A DNA stretch of 64,000 bases from Brenneria corticis (GTDB lineage: Bacteria > Pseudomonadota > Gammaproteobacteria > Enterobacterales > Enterobacteriaceae). The notes under the pieces are model-generated. The model saw only the letters and a list, made by a program, of their open reading frames with translations. It was not told the origin of the DNA and ran no database searches. Every line of letters starts with the position of its first letter. The stretch's first letter is position 1. Location of the stretch: the NCBI RefSeq assembly GCF_003115855.1, contig NZ_KZ819092.1, positions 1-64,000 of the forward strand, written 5' to 3'. Positions 7,503-15,973 of this stretch are shown one piece after another. Made by a program: the position numbers and the translations under genes.

Positions 7503-9653
7503 TTATAAGGCGCAGGAGACGCAGCCCTGAACTTCAGTGCCTTCCAATGCCATCTGCCGTATGCGAATGTAGTAAATGGTCTTGATGCCTTTGGTCCACG
7601 CGTAGATTTGCGCTTTGTTGATATCGCGCGTGGTGGCGGTATCACGAAAGAACAGCGTCAGCGACAGTCCCTGATCGACATGCTGGGTCGCCGCCGCGTA
7701 GGTATCGATAATCTTCTGCGGCCCGATCTCGTAGGCATCCTGATAATATTCCAGGTTGTCGTTGGTCATGTAGGGGGCAGGGTAGTAGACCCGGCCGATT
7801 TTGCCCTCTTTGCGGATCTCAATCCGCGACACAATCGGGTGGATGCTCGACGTGGAGTGATTGATATAAGAGATGGAGCCGGTAGGGGGCACCGCCTGCA
7901 GGTTCTGGTTATACAGCCCTTGCGCCATAACGGCGTCGCGCAGCGCGGCCCAGTCCTGCTGGTCGGGAATGGTGATTCCCGCCTGTTCGAACAGTTGGCG
8001 TACCCGTTCCGTGGCGGGTTCCCAGCGTTGTTCAACGTATTTGCTGAAGTACTCGCCGGAGGCGTACGTCGAATTCTCGAAGCCTTTGAAGCTCTGGCCG
8101 CGCTCTGTCGCCAGCTGATTTGAGGCGCGCAGCGCATGGTAGGCGACGGTGTAAAAATAGATATTGGTGAAGTCGATCGCTTCCTCGGAGCCGTAAAATA
8201 TCCTCTCGCGGGCCAGGTAGCCGTGCAGATTCATCTGCCCGAGGCCGATAGCGTGCGATGCGTCGTTGCCTTTTTCAATCGATGGCACGGAACGGATATG
8301 GCTCATATCGGAGACGGCGGTCAGCGCGCGGATCGCCATTTCCACCGTGAGGCCGAAGTCCGGCGACGACATCGCCTTGGCGATATTCAGCGATCCGAGA
8401 TTGCAGGAAATATCTTTACCGACGTGGCGATAGCCAAGGTCTTCATCGTATAGGCTGGCGTCATTGACCTGCAAAATTTCCGAGCACAGGTTACTCATAT
8501 TGATGCGGCCCTGAATCGGATTGGCGCGATTTACCGTATCCTCGAACATCATATAGGGGTAGCCGGACTCAAACTGGATCTCCGCCAGGATCTGGAAGAA
8601 CTCCCGCGCCTTGATCTGCGACTTGCGGATCCGTTTGTCGTTCACCATCTCATGGTATTTTTCCGTGACGCTGATTTCCGACAGCGGAACGCCGTACACC
8701 TGTTCGACATCGTACGGCGAGAACAGGTACATCACCTGGTTGTTTTTCGCCAGTTGGAAGGTAATGTCCGGTATCACCACGCCAAGCGACAGCGTTTTGA
8801 TGCGGATTTTTTCATCGGCATTTTCCCGCTTGGTGTCGAGGAAACGCAGAATATCGGGATGGTGGGCGTTGAGGTACACCGCCCCGGCGCCCTGGCGCGC
8901 GCCCAGCTGGTTGGCGTAGGAGAAGGCGTCCTCCAGCATTTTCATCACCGGGATGATGCCGGATGACTGGTTTTCGATTTTTTTTATCGGCGCGCCGGTT
9001 TCGCGGATATTGGTGAGCATAAACGCCACGCCGCCGCCGCGTTTGGAAAGCTGCAGCGCGGAGTTGATGGCGCGGCCAATCGACTCCATATTGTCTTCAA
9101 TACGCAGCAGAAAACAGGAAACCAGCTCGCCGCGCTGTTTTTTCCCGCAGTTGAGAAAGGTGGGGGTGGCGGGCTGAAAGCGTCCGCTGATGATCTCCTC
9201 CACCAGCGCGCCGGCGAGTTCGGTATTGCCGGCGGCCAGCGTGAGCGCCACCATGCAGACGCGGTCTTCGTAGCGTTCCAGATAGCGTTTGCCGTCAAAG
9301 GTCTTCAGCGTATAGCCGGTGTAGTATTTGAACGCGCCGAGGAAGGTTTGAAAGCGGAATTTATGGCTGTAGGCCTGCTGAAAAAGGCTTTTGATAAAGG
9401 TGAAGGCGTATTGGTCCAGCACCGCGGCTTCGTAATAGTTTTCTTCCACCAGATAGCGCAGCTTCTCTTCCAGATTATGGAAGAACACCGTGTTCTGATT
9501 GACGTGCTGTAAGAAATAGCGCCGCGCCGCCAGCTTGTCCTGTTCGAACTGGATGTGCCCCTCGGCGTCGTAGAGGTTCAGCATGGCGTTCAGCGCATGG
9601 TAATCCAGCTCGGTATTGGCTGGTTTAGCGATCACGGATTCTGTTGTTGCCAA
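7503..9653 (-). CDS. nrdE: Class Ib ribonucleotide reductase, alpha (catalytic) subunit
   Basis: The 716-residue subunit reduces ribonucleoside diphosphates to deoxyribonucleotides. Active-site cysteines are visible in FLNCGKKQRGELVSC and in SNLCSEIL. The C-terminal redox pair CVSC (GCVSCAL at the very end) passes electrons from NrdH. The frame is open upstream to 9737, but homology to E. coli NrdE begins around DYHALNAMLNLYD. I therefore choose the TTG at 9653, preceded by GGGAG. This start overlaps the end of nrdI by 22 bases, suggesting translational coupling. Confidence 0.95.
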   Translation of the reverse strand: MATTESVIAKPANTELDYHALNAMLNLYDAEGHIQFEQDKLAARRYFLQHVNQNTVFFHNLEEKLRYLVEENYYEAAVLDQYAFTFIKSLFQQAYSHKFRFQTFLGAFKYYTGYTLKTFDGKRYLERYEDRVCMVALTLAAGNTELAGALVEEIISGRFQPATPTFLNCGKKQRGELVSCFLLRIEDNMESIGRAINSALQLSKRGGGVAFMLTNIRETGAPIKKIENQSSGIIPVMKMLEDAFSYANQLGARQGAGAVYLNAHHPDILRFLDTKRENADEKIRIKTLSLGVVIPDITFQLAKNNQVMYLFSPYDVEQVYGVPLSEISVTEKYHEMVNDKRIRKSQIKAREFFQILAEIQFESGYPYMMFEDTVNRANPIQGRINMSNLCSEILQVNDASLYDEDLGYRHVGKDISCNLGSLNIAKAMSSPDFGLTVEMAIRALTAVSDMSHIRSVPSIEKGNDASHAIGLGQMNLHGYLARERIFYGSEEAIDFTNIYFYTVAYHALRASNQLATERGQSFKGFENSTYASGEYFSKYVEQRWEPATERVRQLFEQAGITIPDQQDWAALRDAVMAQGLYNQNLQAVPPTGSISYINHSTSSIHPIVSRIEIRKEGKIGRVYYPAPYMTNDNLEYYQDAYEIGPQKIIDTYAAATQHVDQGLSLTLFFRDTATTRDINKAQIYAWTKGIKTIYYIRIRQMALEGTEVQGCVSCAL

Positions 9654-10039
9654 AATTCGGTTACTCCCTTTCGCACGTTTGCCACGTCTTCTGGCGTACC
9701 CAGCAGTTCGAAGCGATATAGATAAGGCACCCGGCACTTTTGCGCGATGATGTCGCCGGCCAGGCCGTACGCCGCGCCAAAATTGGTATTGCCCGCCGCG
9801 ATGACGCCGCGCAGGTAGTCGCGGTTTTGCCGATCGTTGAGAAACAGGATCACCTGACGGGGCACCGCGCCTTTAGCGCTTCCCCCGCCATAGCTGGGAA
9901 CCACCAGGATATAGGGTTGATCCAGTTTCAGTGCGGGCCGCTCAGTCGCTATCGGAATGCGCAGGGCCGGCAATCCAACCCTGGCGATAAAGCGATGGGT
10001 GTTCTCCGACTGGCTGGAAAAGTAGACCAGCGGGTTCAT
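9632..10039 (-). CDS. nrdI: NrdI flavodoxin-like ribonucleotide reductase maturation protein
   Basis: The 135-residue FMN protein supplies the oxidant that assembles the manganese-tyrosyl cofactor of NrdF. FMN-binding loops are YFSSQSENTHRF near the N-terminus and VPSYGGGSAKGAVP in the middle, followed by GNTNFGAAYGLAG. Length matches E. coli NrdI. It lies 9 bp behind nrdH and its 3' end overlaps the nrdE start. Confidence 0.95.
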   Translation of the reverse strand: MNPLVYFSSQSENTHRFIARVGLPALRIPIATERPALKLDQPYILVVPSYGGGSAKGAVPRQVILFLNDRQNRDYLRGVIAAGNTNFGAAYGLAGDIIAQKCRVPYLYRFELLGTPEDVANVRKGVTEFWQQQNP

Positions 10040-10048
10040 TTCACCCCC

Positions 10049-10288
10049 TCACTGCAACTGCAGGGACTGCTGCAGCGTACTGATTTTGTCCGGACGGAAT
10101 CCGCTCCAGTGGTCGTTAGCCGTCATCACCACCGGCACCTGTTGATAGCCCAACGCTCTTACCTGCTGTAACGCCTGTTCGTCTTCCGTTAAGTCCACCA
10201 GTCGATAGTTGATTCCCTGTTTATCCAGCGCACGGCATGTGGCATTGCATTGCACACAATCTGGTTTGGTGAAAATAGTAATACGCAT
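10049..10288 (-). CDS. nrdH: NrdH glutaredoxin-like redoxin
   Basis: This 79-residue electron donor of the NrdEF reductase looks like a glutaredoxin but is reduced by thioredoxin reductase. The redox motif is CVQC (Cys11, Cys14) after TIFTKPD. The conserved cis-Pro is in QVPVVM, and the WSGFRPD segment near the C-terminus is an NrdH signature. It is the first gene of the operon. Its promoter and two NrdR boxes lie 117-163 bp upstream. Confidence 0.96.
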   Translation of the reverse strand: MRITIFTKPDCVQCNATCRALDKQGINYRLVDLTEDEQALQQVRALGYQQVPVVMTANDHWSGFRPDKISTLQQSLQLQ

Positions 10289-10404
10289 GATTCGTATTTA
10301 CCCTTTGGCGTGAGAGAAGTGTTTCGAAACGGCTATCTTCAGGGCTTACGCACCCGGACCGATTCCACGATGTAGCCACCATTAGTGATGAACTTACGCC
10401 TTGA

Positions 10405-10420
10405 ATACTAGATGTAGGTG
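10405..10420 (-). promoter_or_regulatory. NrdR box 2 (overlaps -10)
   Basis: The minus strand reads CTACATCTAGT over 10407-10417, fitting the NrdR core CWATATATWGT with two changes. It overlaps the -10 element. Its centre is 31 bp, three helical turns, from the other box, the spacing known for paired NrdR boxes. Confidence 0.75.
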
Positions 10421-10433
10421 TTTTAAATTTCAA
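10405..10433 (-). promoter_or_regulatory. nrdHIEF promoter
   Basis: Reading the minus strand, TTGAAA (plus-strand 10428-10433), a 17-bp spacer and TAGTAT (10405-10410) form a well-spaced sigma-70 promoter pointing into nrdH. The -10 lies inside the promoter-proximal NrdR box. The predicted leader is about 110 bases long. Confidence 0.75.
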
Positions 10434-10435
10434 CC

Positions 10436-10451
10436 ATACAATATATAGGAT
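10436..10451 (-). promoter_or_regulatory. NrdR box 1 (upstream of -35)
   Basis: The minus strand reads CTATATATTGT over 10438-10448, a full match to the NrdR core. Bound together with box 2 it would place the ATP/dATP-sensing repressor NrdR across the promoter, shutting off nrdHIEF when dNTPs are plentiful. Confidence 0.8.
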
Positions 10452-10589
10452 TTATGCGCGAGCTTATGCAAACGGCTGCTAACCCAGACGGCGTAAGGGG
10501 AAAAATAAAAACAAGTAAAAAAATAATTTTTAAAGGGCGGGAAGGGCGACCGTTATTCCGAGGTTTTTTTCAGCAGAGTAGGTGGTGAG

Positions 10590-10614
10590 AGGAAGGGAGC
10601 CGCGCTCCCTTCCT
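10590..10614 (-). terminator. Strong hairpin after speD
   Basis: AGGAAGGGAGC (10590-10600) pairs perfectly over 11 bp with GCTCCCTTCCT (10604-10614) around a 3-base loop, 6 bases behind the speD stop. No T run follows on the minus strand, so it may protect the 3' end rather than terminate by itself. Confidence 0.55.
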
Positions 10615-10620
10615 CGGACA

Positions 10621-11415
10621 TTACAGTTCCGGCAGATTTCTGCCGTAATAAATTTCCTGCATCTCGTGATACAGCAAATCGGTGATTCGTTTACGCTCTT
10701 CAGCGCTCAAGGCGTTGGGATCGACGTTGAACAGGTAATGCTTCAGGTCGAAATCTTTCAGCAACATCTTGGTGTGAAACATATTTTCCTGATAGACGTT
10801 CACATCCATCAGGTGATATAGCGATTTCATGTCTGCCGACATGAAGTTCTGGATCGAGTTGATCTGGTGGTCGATAAAGTGCTTTACGCCGTTAATATCG
10901 CGGGTAAAGCCCCTGACGCGGTAATCGATGGTGACGATATCCGATTCCAACTGGTGGATGAGGTAGTTAAGCGCCTTCAGCGGGGAGATAACGCCGCAGG
11001 TGGACACCTCAATATCGGCGCGGAAGGTACAGAGTCCGCCCTCGGGATGGCTTTCCGGATAGGTGTGCACGCAAATATGACTTTTATCCAGATGGGCGAC
11101 CACCGAGTTGGGCAACGGCCCCGGATGTTCGGAATTGTCGACGTCGCGGGGATCTATCGGCTCTTCACTGACCAGAATGGTCACGCTGGCGCCCTGCGGC
11201 TCATAGTCCTGACGGGCGATATTCAGAATATTGGCGCCGATGATCGAGCAGGTTTCACTCAGGATCTCGGTCAGCCGGTTAGCGTTATACTGTTCATCAA
11301 TATAGGCGATGTAACCGTCACGCTCATCGGCCGTTCTGGTGTAACAGATATCGTAGATACAAAAACTCAGGCTTTTGGTCAGATTATTAAAGCCGTGCAG
11401 TTTCAGCTTGTGCAA
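10621..11415 (-). CDS. speD: S-adenosylmethionine decarboxylase proenzyme
   Basis: The 264-residue proenzyme self-cleaves before Ser112 in AHLDKSHICVHTYPES to make a pyruvoyl cofactor. The mature enzyme decarboxylates SAM to provide the aminopropyl donor for spermidine synthesis. Length and residues follow the E. coli enzyme closely. The start is a TTG at 11415 (MHKLKLHGFNN), preceded by a GGGGGTGA Shine-Dalgarno. It follows speE by 28 bp and is clearly co-transcribed with it. Confidence 0.97.
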   Translation of the reverse strand: MHKLKLHGFNNLTKSLSFCIYDICYTRTADERDGYIAYIDEQYNANRLTEILSETCSIIGANILNIARQDYEPQGASVTILVSEEPIDPRDVDNSEHPGPLPNSVVAHLDKSHICVHTYPESHPEGGLCTFRADIEVSTCGVISPLKALNYLIHQLESDIVTIDYRVRGFTRDINGVKHFIDHQINSIQNFMSADMKSLYHLMDVNVYQENMFHTKMLLKDFDLKHYLFNVDPNALSAEERKRITDLLYHEMQEIYYGRNLPEL

Positions 11416-11443
11416 TTTAAGTCACCCCCTTATGGATGCGGAA

Positions 11444-12301
11444 TCAATGCGATAGCGCATTCAGTAAATATTGCGGCAGCGCGAAGCTACCCGTGTGAAC
11501 GGCCGGATTGTAATAACGGCACTCAATACCCGAGGCGTTAAAACGTTGTTGCAACGTCTCGGTGGTTATCTGGCGCAGCGACGGCGCGTTGCTGGCCCAG
11601 GCAAAGGTCATGATGCCGCCGTAATAGGTGGGGATCGCCGCCTGGTAGAATGTGACGTCGCTAAAGTAGCGGCCGAGTTTTTTGTGGCTGTTGACGGCCT
11701 CGTCCTGTTGCAGAAAGCACACCCCGTTCTGCGCGACGAAGACGCCGCCTTCGTTCAGACAGCGGGCGCAGCCCTGGTAAAAATCGGAGGTGAACAGGCT
11801 TTCGCCCGGCCCGATGGGATCGGTGCTGTCGGAAATGATGACGTCGAATTTTTCCGTACAGCGATTAACGAACTTCACCCCGTCATCAATCACCAGATTA
11901 AAACGCGGATCGTCATAGGCGCCGGCGTTATGATTGGGCAAATACCGTCGGCAGAATTCCACCACGCCGGCATCAATTTCCACCATGGTGATATGCTCAA
12001 CGCCGGCGTGTCGGCTGACTTCGCGCAGTATGCCGCCGTCGCCTCCGCCGATAATCAGCACGCGTTTGGCCCGACCGTGCGCCAGCAGCGGAATATGGGT
12101 CAGCATTTCGTGGTAGATGAATTCGTCGCGCTCGGTGGTCTGAACCACGCCGTCCAGCGCCATGACGCGGCCTAAGGCGGCGTTTTCAAAGATGATCAGA
12201 TCCTGATGGTCGGTCTTTTCGTGATATAGCACCCGCTTAATGGCAAAGTACTGACCGAAGTTGGCATGCAGGGTTTCATACCAAATTTCTTTCTGGGACA
12301 T
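11444..12301 (-). CDS. speE: Spermidine synthase
   Basis: The 285-residue aminopropyltransferase joins decarboxylated SAM to putrescine. The nucleotide-binding motif IIGGGDGGILRE and the catalytic DSTDPIGPGE are present, as is the family start WYETLHANFGQYF. The ATG at 12301 is preceded by GAGGAAG. It forms the speE-speD operon and is followed on the same strand by speD. Confidence 0.97.
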   Translation of the reverse strand: MSQKEIWYETLHANFGQYFAIKRVLYHEKTDHQDLIIFENAALGRVMALDGVVQTTERDEFIYHEMLTHIPLLAHGRAKRVLIIGGGDGGILREVSRHAGVEHITMVEIDAGVVEFCRRYLPNHNAGAYDDPRFNLVIDDGVKFVNRCTEKFDVIISDSTDPIGPGESLFTSDFYQGCARCLNEGGVFVAQNGVCFLQQDEAVNSHKKLGRYFSDVTFYQAAIPTYYGGIMTFAWASNAPSLRQITTETLQQRFNASGIECRYYNPAVHTGSFALPQYLLNALSH

Positions 12302-12409
12302 GTTAGGGCTTCCTCCGCGATAACAGCCATGAAAATTGGCGCGCCATGATAGCGAACTCTCGCGGCGCTTGCACGGTCAAATTTCATTCAGTGCGCGGGA
12401 GGAGGGGAA

Positions 12410-12757
12410 TTACGGCGCGTAGGCAAGTAAACCGAGTGAGTTACGGGCCAGCGCCTGGCATTTTTTGGCCGTGGGGATGGCGATTTTACTCAGGTCCCGA
12501 TAGCTGTCCTCTCCCAGTACGGTCATATTGAACGCGCCGTAATTGCTGAGATCCCAACGATTTTGCCGGGCGAAAGCCAGCAGCGTCTGACGAATCTGCT
12601 CGTTGGGAAGGTCCTGATAACCGCAGTTGTTTTTCAGATAAACGAAAACCGCAGTTAAATCGGCGAGATCTTCCGCTTCAAATTCATTCAGCGCCTTGCT
12701 GGCGGAGGAGAAGCTCATCAGGCTCAGCAGGAACAGCGCCAGCGCAGAGTTTTTCAT
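12410..12757 (-). CDS. yacC: YacC-like small exported protein (PulS/OutS-like fold family)
   Basis: The 115-residue protein matches E. coli YacC in length and in the blocks EFEAEDLADLTAVFVYLKN, GYQDLPN, WDLSNYG and GEDSYRDLS. The N-terminus is a signal peptide ending near SSASKA. YacC belongs to the family related to PulS/OutS secretin pilotins, but no lipobox Cys follows the signal here and no secretion genes are nearby, so its role is unknown. I prefer the ATG at 12757 over the one at 12769 because it gives a normal signal peptide. It lies upstream of speE on the same strand, as in E. coli. Confidence 0.85.
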   Translation of the reverse strand: MKNSALALFLLSLMSFSSASKALNEFEAEDLADLTAVFVYLKNNCGYQDLPNEQIRQTLLAFARQNRWDLSNYGAFNMTVLGEDSYRDLSKIAIPTAKKCQALARNSLGLLAYAP

Positions 12758-12944
12758 GGTTAAATTCATTCCGGTTATCGTCAGGAGACGTTATCACAAT
12801 TGTAGATCACCTGACCAAATTTTCTTGTCGCGTTGTTTTCGCCAGGCAGGGCGGTCAAGCGCGGAGGTTAGGTTAATAAATATCTGATATTCGGATGATA
12901 TACCCGTCATACTTCAAGCTGCAGATGCGTTGGCTGCATTACTC

Positions 12945-13014
12945 GGCCCCTCCCTGGGCCTCGCCCCGTTGGGGCCGCTGCAAGCAGCGTTCAAATCTGC
13001 TCCTGGCAGATTTG
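12945..13014 (-). repeat. Three-stem-loop module inside the composite element (module 1)
   Basis: Read on the minus strand: stem CAAATCTGC/GCAGATTTG (12992-13000 and 13006-13014) with a CAGGA loop, then CGCTGC/GCAGCG (12976-12981 and 12984-12989) with a TT loop, then GGCC-rich stems with AGGGA in the loop (12945-12975). The order, linker AACG and loops match the stand-alone repeat at 54167-54270 almost position by position, although the stem bases differ. Confidence 0.7.
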
Positions 13015-13017
13015 TCA

Positions 13018-13056
<39 letters not shown>

Positions 13057-13060
13057 AAAT

Positions 13061-13126
13061 GAGAGACATCCTGTCTCTCACCGGAGGCCAGCCGTTGGCT
13101 GGTCAAATTCGTTCCCGACGAATTTG
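13061..13126 (-). repeat. Three-stem-loop module inside the composite element (module 2)
   Basis: Read on the minus strand: stem CAAATTCGT/ACGAATTTG with loop CGGGA (13104-13126), then CCAGCC/GGCTGG with loop AAC (13088-13102), then GAGAGACA/TGTCTCTC with loop GGA (13061-13079). It has the same three-hairpin plan as module 1 with different stem sequences. Confidence 0.65.
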
Positions 13127-13299
13127 TCCTTCCCTTGCCGCCTTCCTGCAACTCGAATTATTTAGGGTATAGATTCATTCCAGCCCGCAATATAATGCAT
13201 GGCGGAGAGCGTGATTATGGCGGCGGGGCTTTTGATTTACCGGCGATACCGAATAAACGCGGCGAATTTCCGGCTTAATACGGTGCTGAAAAATAAACC

Positions 13300-14361
13300 A
13301 TGACAGATGTAACCGATGTACTGGCGATTAATAACCTGATCTGCCGTTATCCGCCGCGTAAAGAAAAGGAGGGGGCGGCGCTGCAAAACCTTTCCCTGAC
13401 GGTTCGGCAGCGGGAAATTGTTTGCCTGCTCGGCGCCAGCGGCTGCGGCAAGACCACGCTGCTCAAAGCGGTGGCGGGGTTGCTTCCGGTGGAGAGCGGG
13501 TCGATAGTGGTCGCCGGTCAGACGGTGAGCGACGGTGAGCGGACCGTCGCGCCGGCGTTGCGTCAGGTTGGGCTGATTTTTCAGGATTGCGCGTTGTTTC
13601 CGCACCTGACGGTGGCGCAAAATATTGCCTTTGGGCTGAACGGTCAGTCTCAGGAAGCGATAGCCCGCGGCGTTGAAGAGATGGCGGCGCTGTTGCATCT
13701 GGTCGGGCTGGAGGACCGCTATCCGCACCAGCTCTCCCGTGAGCGGCAGCAGCGGGCGGCTATCGCCCGGGCGCTGGTCCGCAAGCCGAGCGTACTGCTG
13801 CTTGATGAGCCTTTCTCCAATATGGACAGCCAGGTGCGCGATACGCTGATTAACGAGCTGCGCCCCATCCTTAAATGGCAGCAGGTCGCCGCCGTCCTTG
13901 CGACCCGAAGCAAGGAAGCGGCCTTTGCCTTCGCCGATCGGCTGGCGGTAATGGACAACGGAGCCATTGTACAGGAGGGCTATGCGGCAACGCTTTATCA
14001 GCGGCCCGGCAGCCGTTTGGTCGCGGACTATCTGGGCAGCGGCAACTATCTGCCGGTTAACATCCTCAGCGATCATCAGTGGCGGAGTCTTTTTGGCGAT
14101 CACCACGCCGCGCACCCGCACGGGCAGCCTATCGGTTCTCACTGCGACTGGCTGGTTCGTCCGCATGATATTGCGCTGGCGCTCGATCCCAAAGGCGAGG
14201 CGGAGGTCGAGGATCGGCTGTTTATGGGCACCTTGAACCATTATCGCATCAGGTTGGACGACCATATCATCCAGGTACAGAGCAGTACCTGGTTTGAGCC
14301 GGGGCAACCGGTCAGGTTAAGTATAAAAACCGAACAACCGCTCCTGTTTCCCCGCGTATAG
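13300..14361 (+). CDS. Orphan ABC-transporter ATPase, FbpC-like, with degenerate motifs
   Basis: The 353-residue protein has the layout of ferric/molybdate-type importer ATPases: nucleotide-binding domain to about residue 235 and a C-terminal TOBE-like part. Walker A (GASGCGKTT), the Q loop (LIFQDCALFPH) and Walker B (VLLLDEPFSNMD) are intact. The signature LSGGQ is replaced by LSRER, and the switch His of THDxxEA is lost (ATRSKEA). Both residues are normally needed for ATP hydrolysis. No permease or binding-protein gene is adjacent. It could be a decaying importer subunit or a non-hydrolysing regulator. E. coli has no such gene at this place. Confidence 0.8.
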   Translation: MTDVTDVLAINNLICRYPPRKEKEGAALQNLSLTVRQREIVCLLGASGCGKTTLLKAVAGLLPVESGSIVVAGQTVSDGERTVAPALRQVGLIFQDCALFPHLTVAQNIAFGLNGQSQEAIARGVEEMAALLHLVGLEDRYPHQLSRERQQRAAIARALVRKPSVLLLDEPFSNMDSQVRDTLINELRPILKWQQVAAVLATRSKEAAFAFADRLAVMDNGAIVQEGYAATLYQRPGSRLVADYLGSGNYLPVNILSDHQWRSLFGDHHAAHPHGQPIGSHCDWLVRPHDIALALDPKGEAEVEDRLFMGTLNHYRIRLDDHIIQVQSSTWFEPGQPVRLSIKTEQPLLFPRV

Positions 14362-14373
14362 CCGTCCTTGGTG

Positions 14374-14580
14374 TTATAACCCGGCGGGTTTGGGGACTTC
14401 GAGGTATTCGCCGTTGATGGTGCGTTTGTAATAGGCGCCGTTTTTCACATAAAAGCGTTCGCCGTTCATGTCCACCACGGTCATGCCGACCTGGGTTATG
14501 CGGAGGCCGCAATGGGCTTTACGCAAATTTATTCCGTGACAACGCAATCCTGCATATCCGTTAACAATTAGCGGCATCAT
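14374..14580 (-). CDS. Small hypothetical protein (68 aa), possibly a truncated gene
   Basis: The C-terminal half (GERFYVKNGAYYKRTINGEY) has the tyrosine-rich repeat style of small periplasmic proteins with YY-x-NG-x-YY patterns. The N-terminal half shows no signal peptide and looks random. This suggests either a wrong start or a 5'-truncated gene. It sits between the ABC ATPase and hpt on the opposite strand. I do not recognise a function. The rest of 14362-14729 shows nothing else clear. Confidence 0.4.
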   Translation of the reverse strand: MMPLIVNGYAGLRCHGINLRKAHCGLRITQVGMTVVDMNGERFYVKNGAYYKRTINGEYLEVPKPAGL

Positions 14581-14729
14581 GGCCGTGGCCGACAGGGATG
14601 GGGCTGGCCCGCGCTTTCTGATATACTGCGCGCCCTTAGGCGCTATCCGTCTGCACTGGCGTACCGTCGATAAGCATCATCCGCATGCTATCGATGGTGC
14701 TGAATACCTTTATTCAAAGAGTTATGAGT

Positions 14730-15266
14730 ATGATGAAGCATACCGTGGAAGTCATGATTTCCGAGCAGGAAGTCAAGGCGCGGGTTACCGAACTGGGCCG
14801 TCAAATCAGCGAGCACTACCGCGACAGCGGCAGCGATATGGTGTTGGTCGGCTTATTGCGCGGCTCGTTTATTTTTATGGCCGATTTGTGCCGGGCGATT
14901 GATGTTTCACACGAAGTCGATTTCATGACGGCCTCCAGCTATGGCAGCGGTATGAGCACTACCCGCGACGTGAAGATCCTCAAAGATCTGGATGAGGATA
15001 TCCGCGGCAAAGATGTGCTGATTGTCGAAGATATCATCGACTCGGGCAATACGCTGAGCAGAGTGAGCGAGATCCTGCAACTGCGCTCCCCGAAGTCGCT
15101 GGCGATCTGTACCTTGCTGGACAAGCCGCAGCGCCGCGAAGTGGACGTCGACGTCGAGTGGGTCGGTTTCTCCATTCCTGATGAATTCGTGGTCGGCTAT
15201 GGCATTGACTACGCGCAGCATTATCGGCATTTGCCCTACGTCGGCAGGGTTATCCCTCAGGATTAA
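14730..15266 (+). CDS. hpt: Hypoxanthine phosphoribosyltransferase
   Basis: The 178-residue purine salvage enzyme converts hypoxanthine (and guanine weakly) with PRPP to IMP/GMP in the cytosol. The PRPP-binding loop is VLIVEDIIDSGNT; GLLRGSFIFMADL and the SSYGSGMSTTRD lid are conserved. The frame is open from 14685, but the ATG at 14730 (MMKHTVEVM) has AAGAG 8 bases upstream and matches E. coli. It is convergent with can. Confidence 0.96.
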   Translation: MMKHTVEVMISEQEVKARVTELGRQISEHYRDSGSDMVLVGLLRGSFIFMADLCRAIDVSHEVDFMTASSYGSGMSTTRDVKILKDLDEDIRGKDVLIVEDIIDSGNTLSRVSEILQLRSPKSLAICTLLDKPQRREVDVDVEWVGFSIPDEFVVGYGIDYAQHYRHLPYVGRVIPQD

Positions 15267-15300
15267 TGCCGCGAGCGCAACGCCGTGGTAAATTGACGCC

Positions 15301-15330
15301 CGATGCCGGGCCGGCGGGGCGTCGGCATCG
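15301..15330. terminator. Hairpin between convergent hpt and can
   Basis: CGATGCCG (15301-15308) pairs with CGGCATCG (15323-15330) around a GC-rich loop that can itself fold. No T run is present on either side, so termination here would be weak or Rho-assisted. Confidence 0.4.
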
Positions 15331-15331
15331 G

Positions 15332-15973
15332 TCAGGACAGGGAGGACATCGCCCGGCGATAGCGCTGTTCCAGCGTCTCCCTGTTGGTGGCGGTCACTTC
15401 CAGATTGCGCAGCCGTCCATCCTGAATACCGTAAACCCATCCGTGGATGGTCACTTTCTGTCCGCGTTTCCAGGCCGACTGCATGATGGTGGAGTGGCCG
15501 AGATTATACACCTGCTCAACCACGTTGATTTCGCACAGGGCATTCAGGCGCTGTTCGGGAGGCAATTCTCCCAGCAGCGAACTATGCTTGTACCACAGAT
15601 CGCGGATGTGCAGCAGCCAGTTGTTGATCAGGCCCAGTTCGGGGTTTTCCACCGCCGCCTGGACGCCGCCGCAGCCGTAATGGCCGCAAATAATGATATG
15701 TTCGACCTCCAGCACCTCGACGGCGTATTGCACCACGGAAAGGCAATTCAGGTCGGTATGAATCACCAGATTGGCAACGTTGCGGTGCACAAACAGTTCG
15801 CCCGGTTCGAGGCTGGTGAGGCTCTCCGCCGGCACGCGGCTGTCGGAGCAGCCGATCCATAAAAAACGGGGGCGTTGCGCCTGCGCCAGTCGTTCAAAAT
15901 AACCCGGATCCTCTTCCACCATCGTTTCTGACCAGCGTTGGTTATTGGCGATAAGCGTTTCGATTTCTTTCAT
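15332..15973 (-). CDS. can: Beta-class carbonic anhydrase
   Basis: The 213-residue zinc enzyme interconverts CO2 and bicarbonate, which is needed for growth in air. Zinc ligands and the catalytic Asp-Arg dyad are visible: Cys42, Asp44 and Arg46 in GCSDSRVP, with His and Cys in CGHYGCGG. The block AAVENPELGLINNWLLHIRD is nearly identical to E. coli Can (YadF). The C-terminus is a few residues shorter. It is divergent from yadG. Confidence 0.97.
   Translation of the reverse strand: MKEIETLIANNQRWSETMVEEDPGYFERLAQAQRPRFLWIGCSDSRVPAESLTSLEPGELFVHRNVANLVIHTDLNCLSVVQYAVEVLEVEHIIICGHYGCGGVQAAVENPELGLINNWLLHIRDLWYKHSSLLGELPPEQRLNALCEINVVEQVYNLGHSTIMQSAWKRGQKVTIHGWVYGIQDGRLRNLEVTATNRETLEQRYRRAMSSLS

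Noticed and set aside
11471..12175. 234-codon frame antisense to speE
   Set aside because: It is a mirror of the strongly conserved speE sequence, without a Shine-Dalgarno or domain.
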